DNA from: Methanocorpusculum labreanum Z
GTDB taxonomy: Archaea > Halobacteriota > Methanomicrobia > Methanomicrobiales > Methanocorpusculaceae
NCBI RefSeq assembly: GCF_000015765.1
Contig: NC_008942.1
Span: 1,069,921 to 1,133,920, forward strand
Length of the DNA stretch: 64,000 bases
Reading direction: 5' to 3'
Within the stretch, counting starts at the first letter, position 1. Each line of letters starts with the position of its first letter. Both the position numbers and the translations under genes were made by a program. The notes below the pieces were generated by a model that was not told the DNA's origin, did no database searches, and saw only the letters and a program-made list of their open reading frames with translations. Shown in pieces: positions 50,972-61,307 of this stretch.

Positions 50972-51436
50972 TTACTCTGATGGATTGAGACAGGAAAGAC
51001 GGTACCCGCCAGAGACCCGTTCGAGCGGAATGCATCTTCTAAACTCCTCAATAGATATCCCGGGGGATGTTTCGAAAAACTCCAGAACTTTCGTCCAGGG
51101 CATAAGATATGCTTCGTTTTTTGCACCCTGGCCCCGGAACTCGACCGCGAGATAGCCGCGGCGGCCGGTGTATTTGACGAACCCGGAGATGTTGTCGACC
51201 TGATGCACCCCGTCCTTGTCTTTATGGAAGTTGCTGGTAAAGTAGAGCCGTTTTCCGTTCAGGGATTTGCACTCGATCGCGAGATAATAGGCAGGATCCA
51301 GCGAGTCGACGATGATGTCCACATACTGCGTGTTGAAGTGAGACTGTTTGAGCCGGTAGGCAAACCCTTTCATCCTGTTTTCGGTGAAGAACCGGTTCAT
51401 GCAGACGACCATCTCCCGCTCGAAGTCGTTACTCAT
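50972..51436 (-). CDS. PD-(D/E)XK nuclease-like protein (Hjc-like)
   Basis: A 154-residue protein from ATG 51436 (MSNDFEREMVVCMNRFFTEN); the longer frame to 51493 adds 19 unlikely residues. The nuclease core appears as QYVDIIVDS followed by YYLAIECKSL, giving the D-(x)n-ExK catalytic pattern, with a conserved N-terminal Glu (FERE). This resembles the archaeal Holliday junction resolvase superfamily. The C-terminal 60 residues (TKVLEFFETSPGISIEEF) are not typical of Hjc, so it may be another DNA-structure nuclease. It diverges from the oxidoreductase pair. Confidence 0.65.
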   Translation of the reverse strand: MSNDFEREMVVCMNRFFTENRMKGFAYRLKQSHFNTQYVDIIVDSLDPAYYLAIECKSLNGKRLYFTSNFHKDKDGVHQVDNISGFVKYTGRRGYLAVEFRGQGAKNEAYLMPWTKVLEFFETSPGISIEEFRRCIPLERVSGGYRLSCLNPSE

Positions 51437-51553
51437 CTGATGTATGATTTTGTACTCAAGAGTGATGAATCTGGCGACCAAAACGCGGGCCAAGCGTCAT
51501 TATTAATGTCTGTCAGATCAAATGTACAAGCACATACCTCAAAGGAACATATT

Positions 51554-52408
51554 ATGGGAAACTACACGATTGTTCAGGCACGAGCCTTATCGGAGGCCGT
51601 ATTCGAGATGTGGATCCATGCACCTCAGGTCGCACGCCATGCAAAGGCCGGCCAGTTTTGTATCATCCACGCTGACGGAGCGGGAGAACGGGTTCCTTTG
51701 ACTATCTCCGCAACAAACGGAGACAATATCAGGATCGCTTTCATGGCTGTAGGAACGACGACGAAACTGCTCGCAACCCTGAAAACGGGTGACGAACTCC
51801 GTGATGTGGCGGGCCCACTTGGGATGCCAAGCGACATCACCGAAGGTCCTGAGACCGTTATCATCGTCGGAGGAGGAGTCGGTGTTGCCTGTACACCGAT
51901 CCTTGCCCAGGCGGCAAAGGACGCCGGCAACTATGTCATCGGCATCATCGGGGCAAGAAACCGGGATCTTCTGATCTTCGAGGACGATATGCGGGCGATC
52001 TGCGATGAACTTTATGTAACGACGGATGACGGTTCATACGGGATCAAAGGGTTCGCAAGCGGCCCCTTAAAAGATCTCTGCGAATCAGGGCGCAAAATCG
52101 ACAAGGTCTGGATCATCGGCCCGGGCATGATGATGAAGGTCACCAGCGAAGTGACCCGTCCCTTCGGCATCAAGACTTATGTTTCCCTCAACCCGGTGAT
52201 GGTGGACGGAACCGGGATGTGCGGGAGCTGCAGAGTGACCGTCGGCGGCGAGATGAAGTTCGCCTGTGTAGACGGACCCGAGTTCGATGCGCACGAAGTT
52301 GACTGGAACGATCTTATGACCAGACAGAGAATGTACCTTGCCGAAGAGAAACAGTCGATGGATTTCCGTGAAGAACATCATGAATGCCGCTGCAGGAAGG
52401 TGGAGTAA
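51554..52408 (+). CDS. Ferredoxin:NADP+ oxidoreductase-type FAD/2Fe-2S subunit (NfnA/SudB-like)
   Basis: 284 residues. An FAD-binding domain (RVPLTISATNG near residue 46) is followed by the NAD(P) domain with TVIIVGGGVGVACTPILAQA near 98 and the C-terminal iron-sulfur motif DGTGMCGSCRVTVGGEMKFA with the last Cys in CVDGPEF near 245, as in dihydroorotate dehydrogenase electron-transfer subunits. ATG 51554 fits GGAACAT upstream; the frame from 51203 merely overlaps the divergent gene. It pairs with the following gene. Electron bifurcation or sulfide dehydrogenase activity is possible by homology; the true partners are unknown. Confidence 0.88.
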   Translation: MGNYTIVQARALSEAVFEMWIHAPQVARHAKAGQFCIIHADGAGERVPLTISATNGDNIRIAFMAVGTTTKLLATLKTGDELRDVAGPLGMPSDITEGPETVIIVGGGVGVACTPILAQAAKDAGNYVIGIIGARNRDLLIFEDDMRAICDELYVTTDDGSYGIKGFASGPLKDLCESGRKIDKVWIIGPGMMMKVTSEVTRPFGIKTYVSLNPVMVDGTGMCGSCRVTVGGEMKFACVDGPEFDAHEVDWNDLMTRQRMYLAEEKQSMDFREEHHECRCRKVE

Positions 52409-53749
52409 ATGGACCGCGATGCAGATCTCAGAGTAGCCGACTTTGAAGAAGTGGATCTCGGACTCACCAAAGAGCAGGTCATTGCCGAGGCAAAACGGTG
52501 TATCCAGTGTAAAAAACCGAAATGCATCAGCGGATGCCCGGTCGGAATCGACATTCCGGCATTCATCCAGGCGATCGCCGATGAAAAGCTCCAGGATGCC
52601 GTGGACATCATCAAAAAAGACAACATGCTTCCTGCCGTCTGCGGACGGGTCTGCCCGCAGGAAACCCAGTGTCAGGGAGTCTGTGTCCTCGGCATAAAGG
52701 GCACGCCGATCGCGATCGGTCAGCTCGAAAGGTACGTTGCCGACATCGAACGAAAGAAGGGAGCGAAGTGCCCGAAGTGCGCCCAGCCGACCAATAAAAA
52801 AGTGGCGGTCGTCGGCTCGGGTCCGGCAGGTCTTGCCTGTGCAGCCGAGCTTGCACGCCGCGGTCATTCGGTGACGATCTTCGAATCCCTGCATGAGGCG
52901 GGAGGCGTGCTGATGTACGGTATCCCGGCGTTCCGTATGCCCAAAGACATCGTCCAGTACGAGATCAATCAGGTGAAAAAGCTCGGTGTCGAGATCAAAA
53001 CGAACCATATCGTCGGTCGGTCGGTCTCGGTCGAAGAGCTTCTCTCCTACAGCGCCGTTTTCCTTGGAACAGGCGCCGGCCTGCCGTACTTCATGGGCAT
53101 TCAGGGAGAGAATCTGCCCGGCGTGTACTCGGCAAACGAGTTCCTTACCCGCGTGAATCTGATGGGAGCAAACAAGTTCCCTGAAAACGACACCCCGGTA
53201 AAAGTCGGCAAAAAAGTGGTCGTCGTCGGCGGCGGGAACGTCGCGATGGATGCGGCGCGTGTCGCCCGGCGTATGGGCGCAGACGTAACGCTGATGTACC
53301 GCAGAGGCGAGGCAGATATGCCGGCAAGACTCGATGAGGTCCGTCATGCAAAGGAGGAAGGTGTCTTCTTCATGACCGCGACCAACCCGATCGCGATCCT
53401 CGGCGAGAACAACGCCGTCTCCGGCGTCAAGGCCATCAAAATGGAACTCGGCACGCCCGGAGACGACGGACGCTGCTCCTTCTATCCCGTAGAAGGAAGC
53501 GAGTTCGTGGTCGAGGCGGATGTCGTGATCGAAGCAATCGGTCAGGGACCAAACCCGCTTCTCCTCAGAATGCTGCCCGAACTTACCAGAAACAGAAACG
53601 GCAGCGTTGCCGTGAACTGTCTTGGCGAAACGAGCATTCAAAAAGTCTACGCCGGCGGGGATGTTGCAACCGGCGCGGCCACCGTGATTCTCGCAATGGG
53701 GACCGCGAAAGAAGCGGCCGTCGCGATCGATAAAAAGCTGAGAACCTAA
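52409..53749 (+). CDS. Glutamate-synthase-small-subunit-like oxidoreductase (NfnB/SudA-like)
   Basis: 446 residues starting right after the partner's stop. The N-terminal cysteine block (CIQCKKPKCISGCPVGIDIP near residue 32, then CGRVCPQETQCQGVCVLG near 77) binds iron-sulfur clusters. The FAD dinucleotide motif is VAVVGSGPAGLACAAELARR near 132 and the NADPH motif VVVVGGGNVAMDAARVARRM near 270. The last GGDVATGAATVILAMGTAKE closes the FAD site. A glutaminase/glutamate synthase large subunit is absent, so an NfnAB or sulfide dehydrogenase complex with the previous gene is preferred. Confidence 0.9.
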   Translation: MDRDADLRVADFEEVDLGLTKEQVIAEAKRCIQCKKPKCISGCPVGIDIPAFIQAIADEKLQDAVDIIKKDNMLPAVCGRVCPQETQCQGVCVLGIKGTPIAIGQLERYVADIERKKGAKCPKCAQPTNKKVAVVGSGPAGLACAAELARRGHSVTIFESLHEAGGVLMYGIPAFRMPKDIVQYEINQVKKLGVEIKTNHIVGRSVSVEELLSYSAVFLGTGAGLPYFMGIQGENLPGVYSANEFLTRVNLMGANKFPENDTPVKVGKKVVVVGGGNVAMDAARVARRMGADVTLMYRRGEADMPARLDEVRHAKEEGVFFMTATNPIAILGENNAVSGVKAIKMELGTPGDDGRCSFYPVEGSEFVVEADVVIEAIGQGPNPLLLRMLPELTRNRNGSVAVNCLGETSIQKVYAGGDVATGAATVILAMGTAKEAAVAIDKKLRT

Positions 53750-53892
53750 ATTCTCAGGCTTTGTTCTTTTTTTCAGATTAATGAAGGGTTTATCGTCCTC
53801 TGAGAGCCATTCTTCATAACGGGACTGGAAAACGCCCAAGACATCATACGAATACCTTTTGGGTACTTCAGTTCAACAATTATACCGTAATC

Positions 53893-54816
53893 GTGTCAGA
53901 TAATACTGCCAAAAAAAACGTTGCACGCCTCTCCATACTCTCGAATGCATTTCTTACGATAGCTAAGCTGATCGTCGGCCTCAGCATAGGATCGGTCAGT
54001 ATAATATCCGAGGCCATTCACTCGGGAATGGACCTGTTCGCCTCATTCATCGCCTACTTCTCCGTTCGAAAATCCGCGATGCCTCCTGACACCGACCATG
54101 CGTTCGGTCACGGCAAATATGAAGACGCATCGGGTCTCATCGAAGCTCTGCTGATCATCCTTGCAGCAGGCATCATCATCTGGGAAGCGGTGACCAAACT
54201 GATTTACGGAGGCGACACCCTCTCTACCAATCTTCTCTTCATCGGTATGATCGTGATGGGAGTTTCAGCCTGTCTGAACTTCTTCGTGTCGCAGAAACTG
54301 ATGAAAGTAGCTAAAGCGACGGATTCCATCGCCCTTGAAAGTGATGCCTGGCATTTACGGACTGATGTCTTCACCTCGGTCGGGGTCGTGGCCGGACTTA
54401 TTCTGATCAGGATCACCGGACTCACGTTCCTCGATTCGGTCATCGCCATACTCGTTGCGCTGCTGATCCTGCGTGAAGCATATTCACTCATCCGGCGCTC
54501 GTTCAGCGATCTCATGGATCAGAGTCTCGATGAAGAAGAAGTTGAAAAGATATGCGAGATCATCTGCAGACATCAGGATGAATATACCAACTATCACAGT
54601 CTCAAAACGCGAAAAGCCGGACCCGACAAGTTCGTCGAGTTCCATCTCATGATGCCGCATGCAACACCCCTTTCAGATGCTCACAAGGTTTTGCAGGAGG
54701 TCGAGGATGAACTCAAAGCAGAGATCCCGCGGGTCACGGTGATCGTGCACCTCGACCCCTGCGACGGAAGATGTAACCGCGATACATGCACGTTCTTCTG
54801 CCGCAGAAAAACGTGA
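53893..54816 (+). CDS. Cation diffusion facilitator (CDF) metal transporter
   Basis: A 307-residue metal/H+ antiporter. Six helices occupy about residues 12-200; HSGMDLFASFIAYFSVRKSA near 43 and ALESDAWHLRTDVFTSVGVV near 148 carry the His/Asp metal ligands (HxxxD and DxWHxxxD). A cytoplasmic C-terminal domain with KFVEFHLMMPHATPLSDAHK follows. The last 20 residues (CDGRCNRDTCTFFCRRKT) add four cysteines, which is unusual and may bind metal. The start is GTG 53893; 143 nt separate it from the preceding gene. Confidence 0.88.
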   Translation: MSDNTAKKNVARLSILSNAFLTIAKLIVGLSIGSVSIISEAIHSGMDLFASFIAYFSVRKSAMPPDTDHAFGHGKYEDASGLIEALLIILAAGIIIWEAVTKLIYGGDTLSTNLLFIGMIVMGVSACLNFFVSQKLMKVAKATDSIALESDAWHLRTDVFTSVGVVAGLILIRITGLTFLDSVIAILVALLILREAYSLIRRSFSDLMDQSLDEEEVEKICEIICRHQDEYTNYHSLKTRKAGPDKFVEFHLMMPHATPLSDAHKVLQEVEDELKAEIPRVTVIVHLDPCDGRCNRDTCTFFCRRKT

Positions 54817-54831
54817 GCCGAACGGGTCGGC

Positions 54832-55986
54832 TCACCTGAGAAACATATGCAGGAATCTTCCTGCCATACTTCTTTTCATTTCGATCGCGTGATACTGGCA
54901 CATCTCATGACAGCAGTAGCATCGTATGCATTTTCTATGGTCGAAGGACGCTTTTTGTCCTTTCATCGCGGCGGCTCCCACTGGGCATATCCTCACGCAC
55001 TGCCCGCAGCCCACGCATATCTCCTTTTTTACAACAGGAGCGGGAGCATAATACTTCCCCATCGTCTGGAACCTGCGCAGTACATTTCGCCGGAACCAGG
55101 TATTTCGTGAAGGAGAACTGTATGTCGAAGGCAGCACAAAATCGGTGAGCGGAATAATAGCATCGCCGGCCGTTACGACGCTTTCCGGATCCACGAGACC
55201 GCGGGCGGCGGCAGCCGCTGTTGTTGGGATCCGCAGAGGATCCATAGAGATGAGTCTTTGTGCGGTGACGTCCAGCGTATACACCGACTTTGATGCAAGA
55301 ATATAGCCGACGTGTCTTGGATCGCCGCTCATCGGCCCGCTCCCCTCCATGCCGACGACCGCATCCATTACAACAAAATCTGGCCGGATCAGTTCGTTTA
55401 AGTCCACCAGCATCTCGGAAAAATCAGCAGGATCCGGAAACCTGGAATGAAACACCGGTTTGTCGAGTCCAGGCACGACTCCAAACGTATTTTTCACCGC
55501 ACCGGAATACTGAGTGAACATGTGGGTCTTTAATTTACAGACCGATATGATGACATCGGCTTCGCACGCCTGATCGATGACCGTGAAATGTTTCATCACC
55601 TTTCCTTCGGGAAATGCACGGTCTTGGGATCCCGTTTCGTTTGACAAAGTGATGCCCAGATCACCCGCGATACGGGTGATCCCGCATTTCTGATAGACGC
55701 GTTTCATCACGCGGGGCGTATATAATATTCCCGCCCCGGAACTGTCGGCAATCAATGGAACGCCGCCTGCTTCCAGAACCAGTTTCCCAACGGCATAGAG
55801 TACTTCAGGCTGTGTACTTACCGCCTTTTCATATCCGGCATCCGAGAGAAGATTTGGTTTGAGAAGTACCTTCTTTCCTGCTAGCGGGGGGAGTCCGCCG
55901 GCAGCTTCGATCGCGTTCTCCACTGCCCGACAGACCTCTTCCCGATCGTATGAACTGCATTTTGCAGAACCGGTGATCTGGTTCAT
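54832..55986 (-). CDS. DUF362 protein with C-terminal 4Fe-4S ferredoxin domain
   Basis: 384 residues. The DUF362 domain (residues 1-280) includes GKKVLLKPNLLSDAGYEKAV near 38, ADVIISVCKLKTHMFTQYSG near 142 and FVVMDAVVGMEGSGPMSGDP near 205. The C-terminus holds two 4Fe-4S motifs: CVGCGQCVRICPVGAA near 322 and CIRCYCCHEMCQYHAI near 348. The activity of DUF362 proteins is not well defined; an iron-sulfur redox or assembly role is likely. It follows phoU by about 50 nt on the same strand and may be cotranscribed. Confidence 0.82.
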   Translation of the reverse strand: MNQITGSAKCSSYDREEVCRAVENAIEAAGGLPPLAGKKVLLKPNLLSDAGYEKAVSTQPEVLYAVGKLVLEAGGVPLIADSSGAGILYTPRVMKRVYQKCGITRIAGDLGITLSNETGSQDRAFPEGKVMKHFTVIDQACEADVIISVCKLKTHMFTQYSGAVKNTFGVVPGLDKPVFHSRFPDPADFSEMLVDLNELIRPDFVVMDAVVGMEGSGPMSGDPRHVGYILASKSVYTLDVTAQRLISMDPLRIPTTAAAAARGLVDPESVVTAGDAIIPLTDFVLPSTYSSPSRNTWFRRNVLRRFQTMGKYYAPAPVVKKEICVGCGQCVRICPVGAAAMKGQKASFDHRKCIRCYCCHEMCQYHAIEMKRSMAGRFLHMFLR

Positions 55987-56036
55987 GAATTATGAATTCT
56001 ATTACACGGGAGTGATAAAAAGGGTATTCAATGAGA

Positions 56037-56689
56037 TCATTGCTGGCTGATCTCTTCCAGGGGCACGCGTTTGCCGGTCTGGAGATAATACACCTTTTCA
56101 GCCATTCTGCAGGCATGATCGCCGCAGCGTTCCAGATACCTGTTCACGAGATGGCAGGCGCTCCCAAAGGGGATCGTCATACTGCCGCCTTCCATCGCCG
56201 TTACGATCTCTTTGTAGAGGGAGGCATACAGCGTATCGATCTCGCCTTCGATATCTGCACAACCCTGCAGGCGGGAAACGTCTCCTGACTCGAACGCTGT
56301 ATACACTTCATTGAGGATCGAGACGGTGGCCTCGCCTTCTCTATGAAGGGCCGGCGGGATCTTATCGGGGACGCTTGCAGCGACTAACTCAGTAATGTCT
56401 TTTGCATAACGGCCGATCCTTTCTGAAGAGGTAACGATGTCCATGCAGCTTGAGATCATGCGCAGATCCTTTGCCATCGGCTGGTTCAGGGCTATCAAAA
56501 GAAGACCCCGTTCATTCAGCATCTCGTACTGATTGTTCACATACTCCTTCTGCCGGATGATATCGGCGGCGATCATGAGATCGGCCGACTCATATGCCAG
56601 CAGGGAGTTTTTCAGCATGGTAAGGGCAAATCTCCCATACCAGGTCACTTCGCTTTTGTATGAATCAAGTTCAACGTGGAAATAGGTGT

Positions 56690-56693
<4 letters not shown>
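56037..56693 (-). CDS. phoU: Phosphate-uptake regulator PhoU
   Basis: 218 residues, two repeated three-helix PhoU bundles. ATG 56693 ([20 protein letters not shown]) overlaps the pstB stop by four bases. Conserved helices are [20 protein letters not shown] near 85, with [11 protein letters not shown] after it, and [20 protein letters not shown] near 180, containing the ERxGD(H) metal-binding motif. PhoU dampens Pst uptake when phosphate is plentiful. Last gene of the pst operon. Confidence 0.93.
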
Positions 56694-57435
<742 letters not shown>

Positions 57436-57439
<4 letters not shown>

Positions 57440-59319
57440 ATTAATCTCTTCTGGAAACGTTTTCGAATCACGATCGCAACGAGGTATATCGCCATAACAA
57501 GGGATATAAGAACGACGGCGGTCCCATACTGCTGGGTTTGTGACCCGGGCACACTTGTTGCGAGGACATACAGATGGAAGGGAAGCGCCATCACCGGATC
57601 AAAGAGATCCATACTGATGAACCGTTTGGAAAACACCACTGCAGTGAACATGATCGGGGCTGTTTCGCCGGCTGCTCTTCCGATCGAAAGGATCGTTCCG
57701 GTAAGAATTCCGGGGGCCGCCGAGGGTAAGACCACATTTTTCAGGGTCTGCCATTTGGTCGCACCAAGTCCAAGCGATGCCTCCCGCAGAGAGTTTGGAA
57801 CCGATTTGAGGGCTTCTTCTGTTGTTTTTATGATCGTTGGGAGGATCATCAAAGCAAGACAGACCATACCTGCAAGAAGACAGACACCCCATCCGAGGAA
57901 TATAACAAGGAAGGCAAACCCGAACACGCCGAAAACGATTGACGGCGTGCCGGCAAGCAGATCGTTCCCTGTCCTAAGAAGGCGGGTCAGGATGTTATCT
58001 CTGGAGTATTCATGCAGATAGATCGCAGATCCGATTCCAATTGGGAGGGCTATAAGAATAGCGCCGCCGACCAGCTGGAGCGTTCCGATGATCGCAGGGA
58101 AAATCCCTCCTTCCAGTCCCATATTGCTCGGCGAAGTCGTCAGAAATTCCCACGAAATTGCCGGGATCCCGTTTATGAAAATGTTTCCAAGAATAAGGAC
58201 CAGGATTCCGATAACGATGAACGTTCCCGCATAAATTAGGCCAAACGCTGTTCGCTCGATCGATTTGTGGGATAAAACTCCCCGAACGAAGAACAGTCCT
58301 CCGGCTATCGCCATCAGAACGATCGTCGGCAGGATCCCGATTGCATACATCAGGAAGCTGATGAGAAGTATCGCCCCGCAAAGCTTAAGGAATGTTTTGA
58401 TTTTGGCAGGTACGCTGAAGACGGGTCTGCCGCTCTGGATCTTTTTTGTGATCCTGCCTGAGAGGAGGTTGATCAGAAGAGTGATCAACAGGAGCACAGC
58501 TGCAACGCCGAAGAGAGCGTAATAATGCATTGAGCCCGTCGCGACTTCGCCAAGCTCTATACCAAGCGTCGCCGTCAGCGTTCTGACCGGGGAGAGGACA
58601 TCCCAAATTGGTGACGGAATCACTGCCGCATTTCCGGCGACCATCATCACGGCCATTGTTTCGCCGATCGCACGGCCGATTCCAAGAATCACCGCAGCCG
58701 AGATGCCCGATGCGGCGGCAGGTATCAGCACACGCGAAATGGTCTGCCATTTCGTGGCTCCAAGACCAAGCGACGCCTCTTTGTAATCCTTTGGAACCAC
58801 ATAGAGAGCATCTTCGGAGACGGATACGATCGTCGGCAGTGCCATGATTCCTAGAAGGATCGAGGCGGCAAGCCAGGAAAAACCGCTTGGAATATTCAAA
58901 GTACTCTGCAGGAAACTGCAGAGAACGACCATGCCGAAAAATCCGTAGACTACCGACGGGATTCCTGCAAGAAGTTCTATTGCCGGCTTGACGATATCAC
59001 GGACCTTTTGCGGGGCAAGATAGGCAAGAAAAACGGCACTGATGATACCAAGAGGTACGGCAAAAATCATCGCTCCGAATGTTACCAGAAGCGTGTCGAT
59101 AATAAGAGTGGCAATTCCATATGACGGAGTACTGCCTGTCGGATTCCAGACTGTATTAAAGAAAAATCCGGAGATACCAGTTTCAAAAAAAATCGGGAGA
59201 GAAGTCAGGACAAGGTATCCGAGAATGAACACCACTGCCGAGGCGGCGATCAGTGCGGCTGCCAGCCACACCGATTTGATACCTGTCTCTTTCCATCCCG
59301 CTGTAATCCTTACGTTCAT
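57436..59319 (-). CDS. pstCA: Phosphate ABC transporter permease, PstC-PstA fusion
   Basis: A single 627-residue protein contains both permease subunits. Residues 1-285 are PstC-like, with the coupling loop [20 protein letters not shown] near 178 and [17 protein letters not shown] near 214. Residues about 340-627 are PstA-like, with [20 protein letters not shown] near 512 and [16 protein letters not shown] near 548. A linker with extra hydrophobic segments joins them at about 286-340. The continuous frame over both EAA loops rules out a simple annotation merge. It overlaps pstS and pstB by four bases each. Confidence 0.93.
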
Positions 59320-60152
59320 GCGTTAACCGGAACAAAACCGTTTTCTGCGATGATCGTCTGACCTTCATCCGAGAGAATGAACTCAAGGAACTTCTTTGCA
59401 AGGCCGGTCGGTTCACCGTTCGTGATCATCAGAAGAGGACGGTTGATCGAGTAACTGCCGTTGATAACGTTCTCAACCGTCGGGGCAACGCCGGAGAGCG
59501 TAAATGCTTTGACGGAATCATCAACGAACTCGAGAGACACATAACCTATAGCTCCGGGTGTCTGGGCTACGGCCTGCTGCACGGCTCCGTTTGAACTGAA
59601 CTCCTGCATGGTGCTTGCTGCATCCTCCTTCTTCAGAACAAACTCGGTAAAGAATTCCCGGGTGCCCGATGCACTGTCACGACCGATCAGGACAATTTTC
59701 ATGTCGGCTCCGCCAAGTTCTTTCCAGTTTGTGATCTTTCCCTGATAAATGTCTTTGATCTGTTCAAGGGTCAGGTCCGAAACCGTGTTCGACGGGTGGG
59801 CGATCAGAGCGATTCCGTCTTTTGCAATGACGTATTCTTTCAGGTCGCTTCCTTCTTTTTCAGAGTCTTTGAGTTCACGCGAAAGCATGCCTATGTCAGC
59901 CGTGCCTTCTTTTGCTGCCGTCGCGCCGACGCTTGATCCGCCGCCGCTGACCTGGATGTCGGCAGTCGCGTGCTCATCCATGTAAATTTCTGCAACGGTT
60001 TGGGCGACCGGTAGAACGGTTGTGGATCCCGCTAAGGTAAGGGTCTCCGGTTCTTCTCCTTGGCTTACACAGCCGGAAGCAAACACAAGGAACACAGCAA
60101 AAAGAATTGCCGCAGCTCCAACAATACTCATGGTCTTTCGTTTCATAACCAT
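59316..60152 (-). CDS. pstS: Phosphate-binding lipoprotein
   Basis: 278 residues, with signal and lipobox FLVFASGC near residue 25. The phosphate site is read from LAGSTTVLPVAQTVAEIYMD near 40, VSGGGSSVGATAAKEG near 68 and IGRDSASGTREFFTEFV near 155. It is the first gene of the operon pstS-pstCA-pstB-phoU. Which ATG among MVMKRK is used is not certain. The upstream region with repeated AACTAT motifs is shared with the divergent AbrB-PhoU gene. Confidence 0.93.
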   Translation of the reverse strand: MVMKRKTMSIVGAAAILFAVFLVFASGCVSQGEEPETLTLAGSTTVLPVAQTVAEIYMDEHATADIQVSGGGSSVGATAAKEGTADIGMLSRELKDSEKEGSDLKEYVIAKDGIALIAHPSNTVSDLTLEQIKDIYQGKITNWKELGGADMKIVLIGRDSASGTREFFTEFVLKKEDAASTMQEFSSNGAVQQAVAQTPGAIGYVSLEFVDDSVKAFTLSGVAPTVENVINGSYSINRPLLMITNGEPTGLAKKFLEFILSDEGQTIIAENGFVPVNA

Positions 60153-60303
60153 AACTGAATAGGAAACTGTCGGGTATAGTGATATTCGACATAGATTGAG
60201 GAAATTATGATTTAACTATACGCACTCATAATTTCAATTGAACTATGATGTCTCTATAGTTTTTTCATAGAAGTTAAATACCGTGCCGGCGAATATACTA
60301 TAA
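60153..60303. promoter_or_regulatory. Divergent promoter region of pst operon and AbrB-PhoU gene, with AACTAT repeats
   Basis: The motif AACTAT occurs at 60214-60219 and 60241-60246, and in inverted form ATAGTT at 60256-60261, with CATAG at 60266-60270. Motifs two and three form an inverted repeat with a 9-nt spacer, suggesting a dimeric repressor site. TTAAATA at 60274-60280 lies about 27 nt before the ATG at 60304, so that gene is probably leaderless and the inverted repeat lies just upstream of its TATA box. A phosphate-regulon operator is a reasonable inference. Confidence 0.45.
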
Positions 60304-61305
60304 ATGGAAATCCGGAAAGTTCAGATGACGGGCGGGTCATCCTATGTATTGTCTCTTCCAAAAGGATGGATACGTGAGAGAAATATTCAGAAAAACGATC
60401 CCCTCGGCGTGGTTTCACAGGCAGACGGAACCCTGCTTATCACACCGAATCTGCATTACGACAGCACGTCAAGGACGAAGGAGTTCGGTCTTAAGGATTA
60501 TCCTGATCCGACGACGCTTCTTAGATCCCTTATCGGCGCATACATATCCGGATTCACGACGATAAAAATCACATCAGCCGGCAGGATCCCGCCAAAGGTG
60601 CGTATGGTCGTTCGCAAATTCTCCCAGATGACGATCGGGCAGGAAGTTTCGGAAGAGGCTGACAACAGTATCGTTCTCAAAGACATCCTGAACCCAACAG
60701 AGATGCCGTTTGAAAATACCATTCGCAGGATGTACGTGATCGTGAAAGGTATGCACGAGGATGCAATGAATGCTCTCGAGCAGGGAAGACTCGATCTCGC
60801 CGAAGACGTTATTGCAAGAGACACGGATGTCGACCGCCTTCACTGGCTGGTCCACCGCCAGTTTTCCCTGATCGTCGATAATCCATCACTCTCTTTAAAG
60901 ATGGGGATCACTCCAGGGATCGCTGCGACCTACTACCAGATTTCCCGGATCATCGAACGGGTCGGGGACCACACGGTTCTCATTGCCGAGGCGGCCGCGA
61001 CCCTTATCGAAAAAGGCGTTGACCGGACGCTCGTTGCGAAACTGACGGGCCTGAGCGAGTTTTCCCTGAACATCTTCAATAAAAGCATACAGGCTATCTA
61101 CTCTGGCAGCATTCCGGGAGCAAACAAGATCATCACCGAAGTGGAAGAGATGGAAGCGGCGTATCACGGCCTGGCGGACTCGATTCGTAAAATGCGGGTC
61201 CCCGAGGCAGTGGCAGTCACGCAGATCACCCAAAGCCTTCACCGAATTACCGAATACAGTTCCGATATCGCCGAGATCCTGATCAACCGCATGGTCTCGC
61301 AGTAA
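60304..61305 (+). CDS. AbrB-PhoU phosphate regulator
   Basis: 333 residues, an archaeal combination. The N-terminal SpoVT-AbrB-type domain (EIRKVQMTGGSSYVLSLPKG, then WIRERNIQKNDPLGVV) is a swapped-hairpin DNA-binding fold. Residues 115-333 are two PhoU repeats, with IERVGDHTVLIAEAAATLIE near 218 carrying the ERxGDH metal motif and HRITEYSSDIAEILINRMV at the end. It faces the pst operon and is a good candidate for its DNA-binding repressor, sensing phosphate status through the PhoU part. The assignment as repressor is inference. Confidence 0.88.
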   Translation: MEIRKVQMTGGSSYVLSLPKGWIRERNIQKNDPLGVVSQADGTLLITPNLHYDSTSRTKEFGLKDYPDPTTLLRSLIGAYISGFTTIKITSAGRIPPKVRMVVRKFSQMTIGQEVSEEADNSIVLKDILNPTEMPFENTIRRMYVIVKGMHEDAMNALEQGRLDLAEDVIARDTDVDRLHWLVHRQFSLIVDNPSLSLKMGITPGIAATYYQISRIIERVGDHTVLIAEAAATLIEKGVDRTLVAKLTGLSEFSLNIFNKSIQAIYSGSIPGANKIITEVEEMEAAYHGLADSIRKMRVPEAVAVTQITQSLHRITEYSSDIAEILINRMVSQ

Positions 61306-61307
61306 AT

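Noticed and set aside
51203-51553. N-terminal extension of the NfnA/SudB-like protein
   Set aside because: The sequence is antisense to the PD-(D/E)XK gene; a proper ribosome site and family start lie at 51554.
52085-53839. A 584-codon open frame antisense to the NfnAB/Sud-type pair
   Set aside because: It spans two well-supported genes on the other strand and has an abnormal His/Asp/Phe-rich composition. No start signal or known domain.
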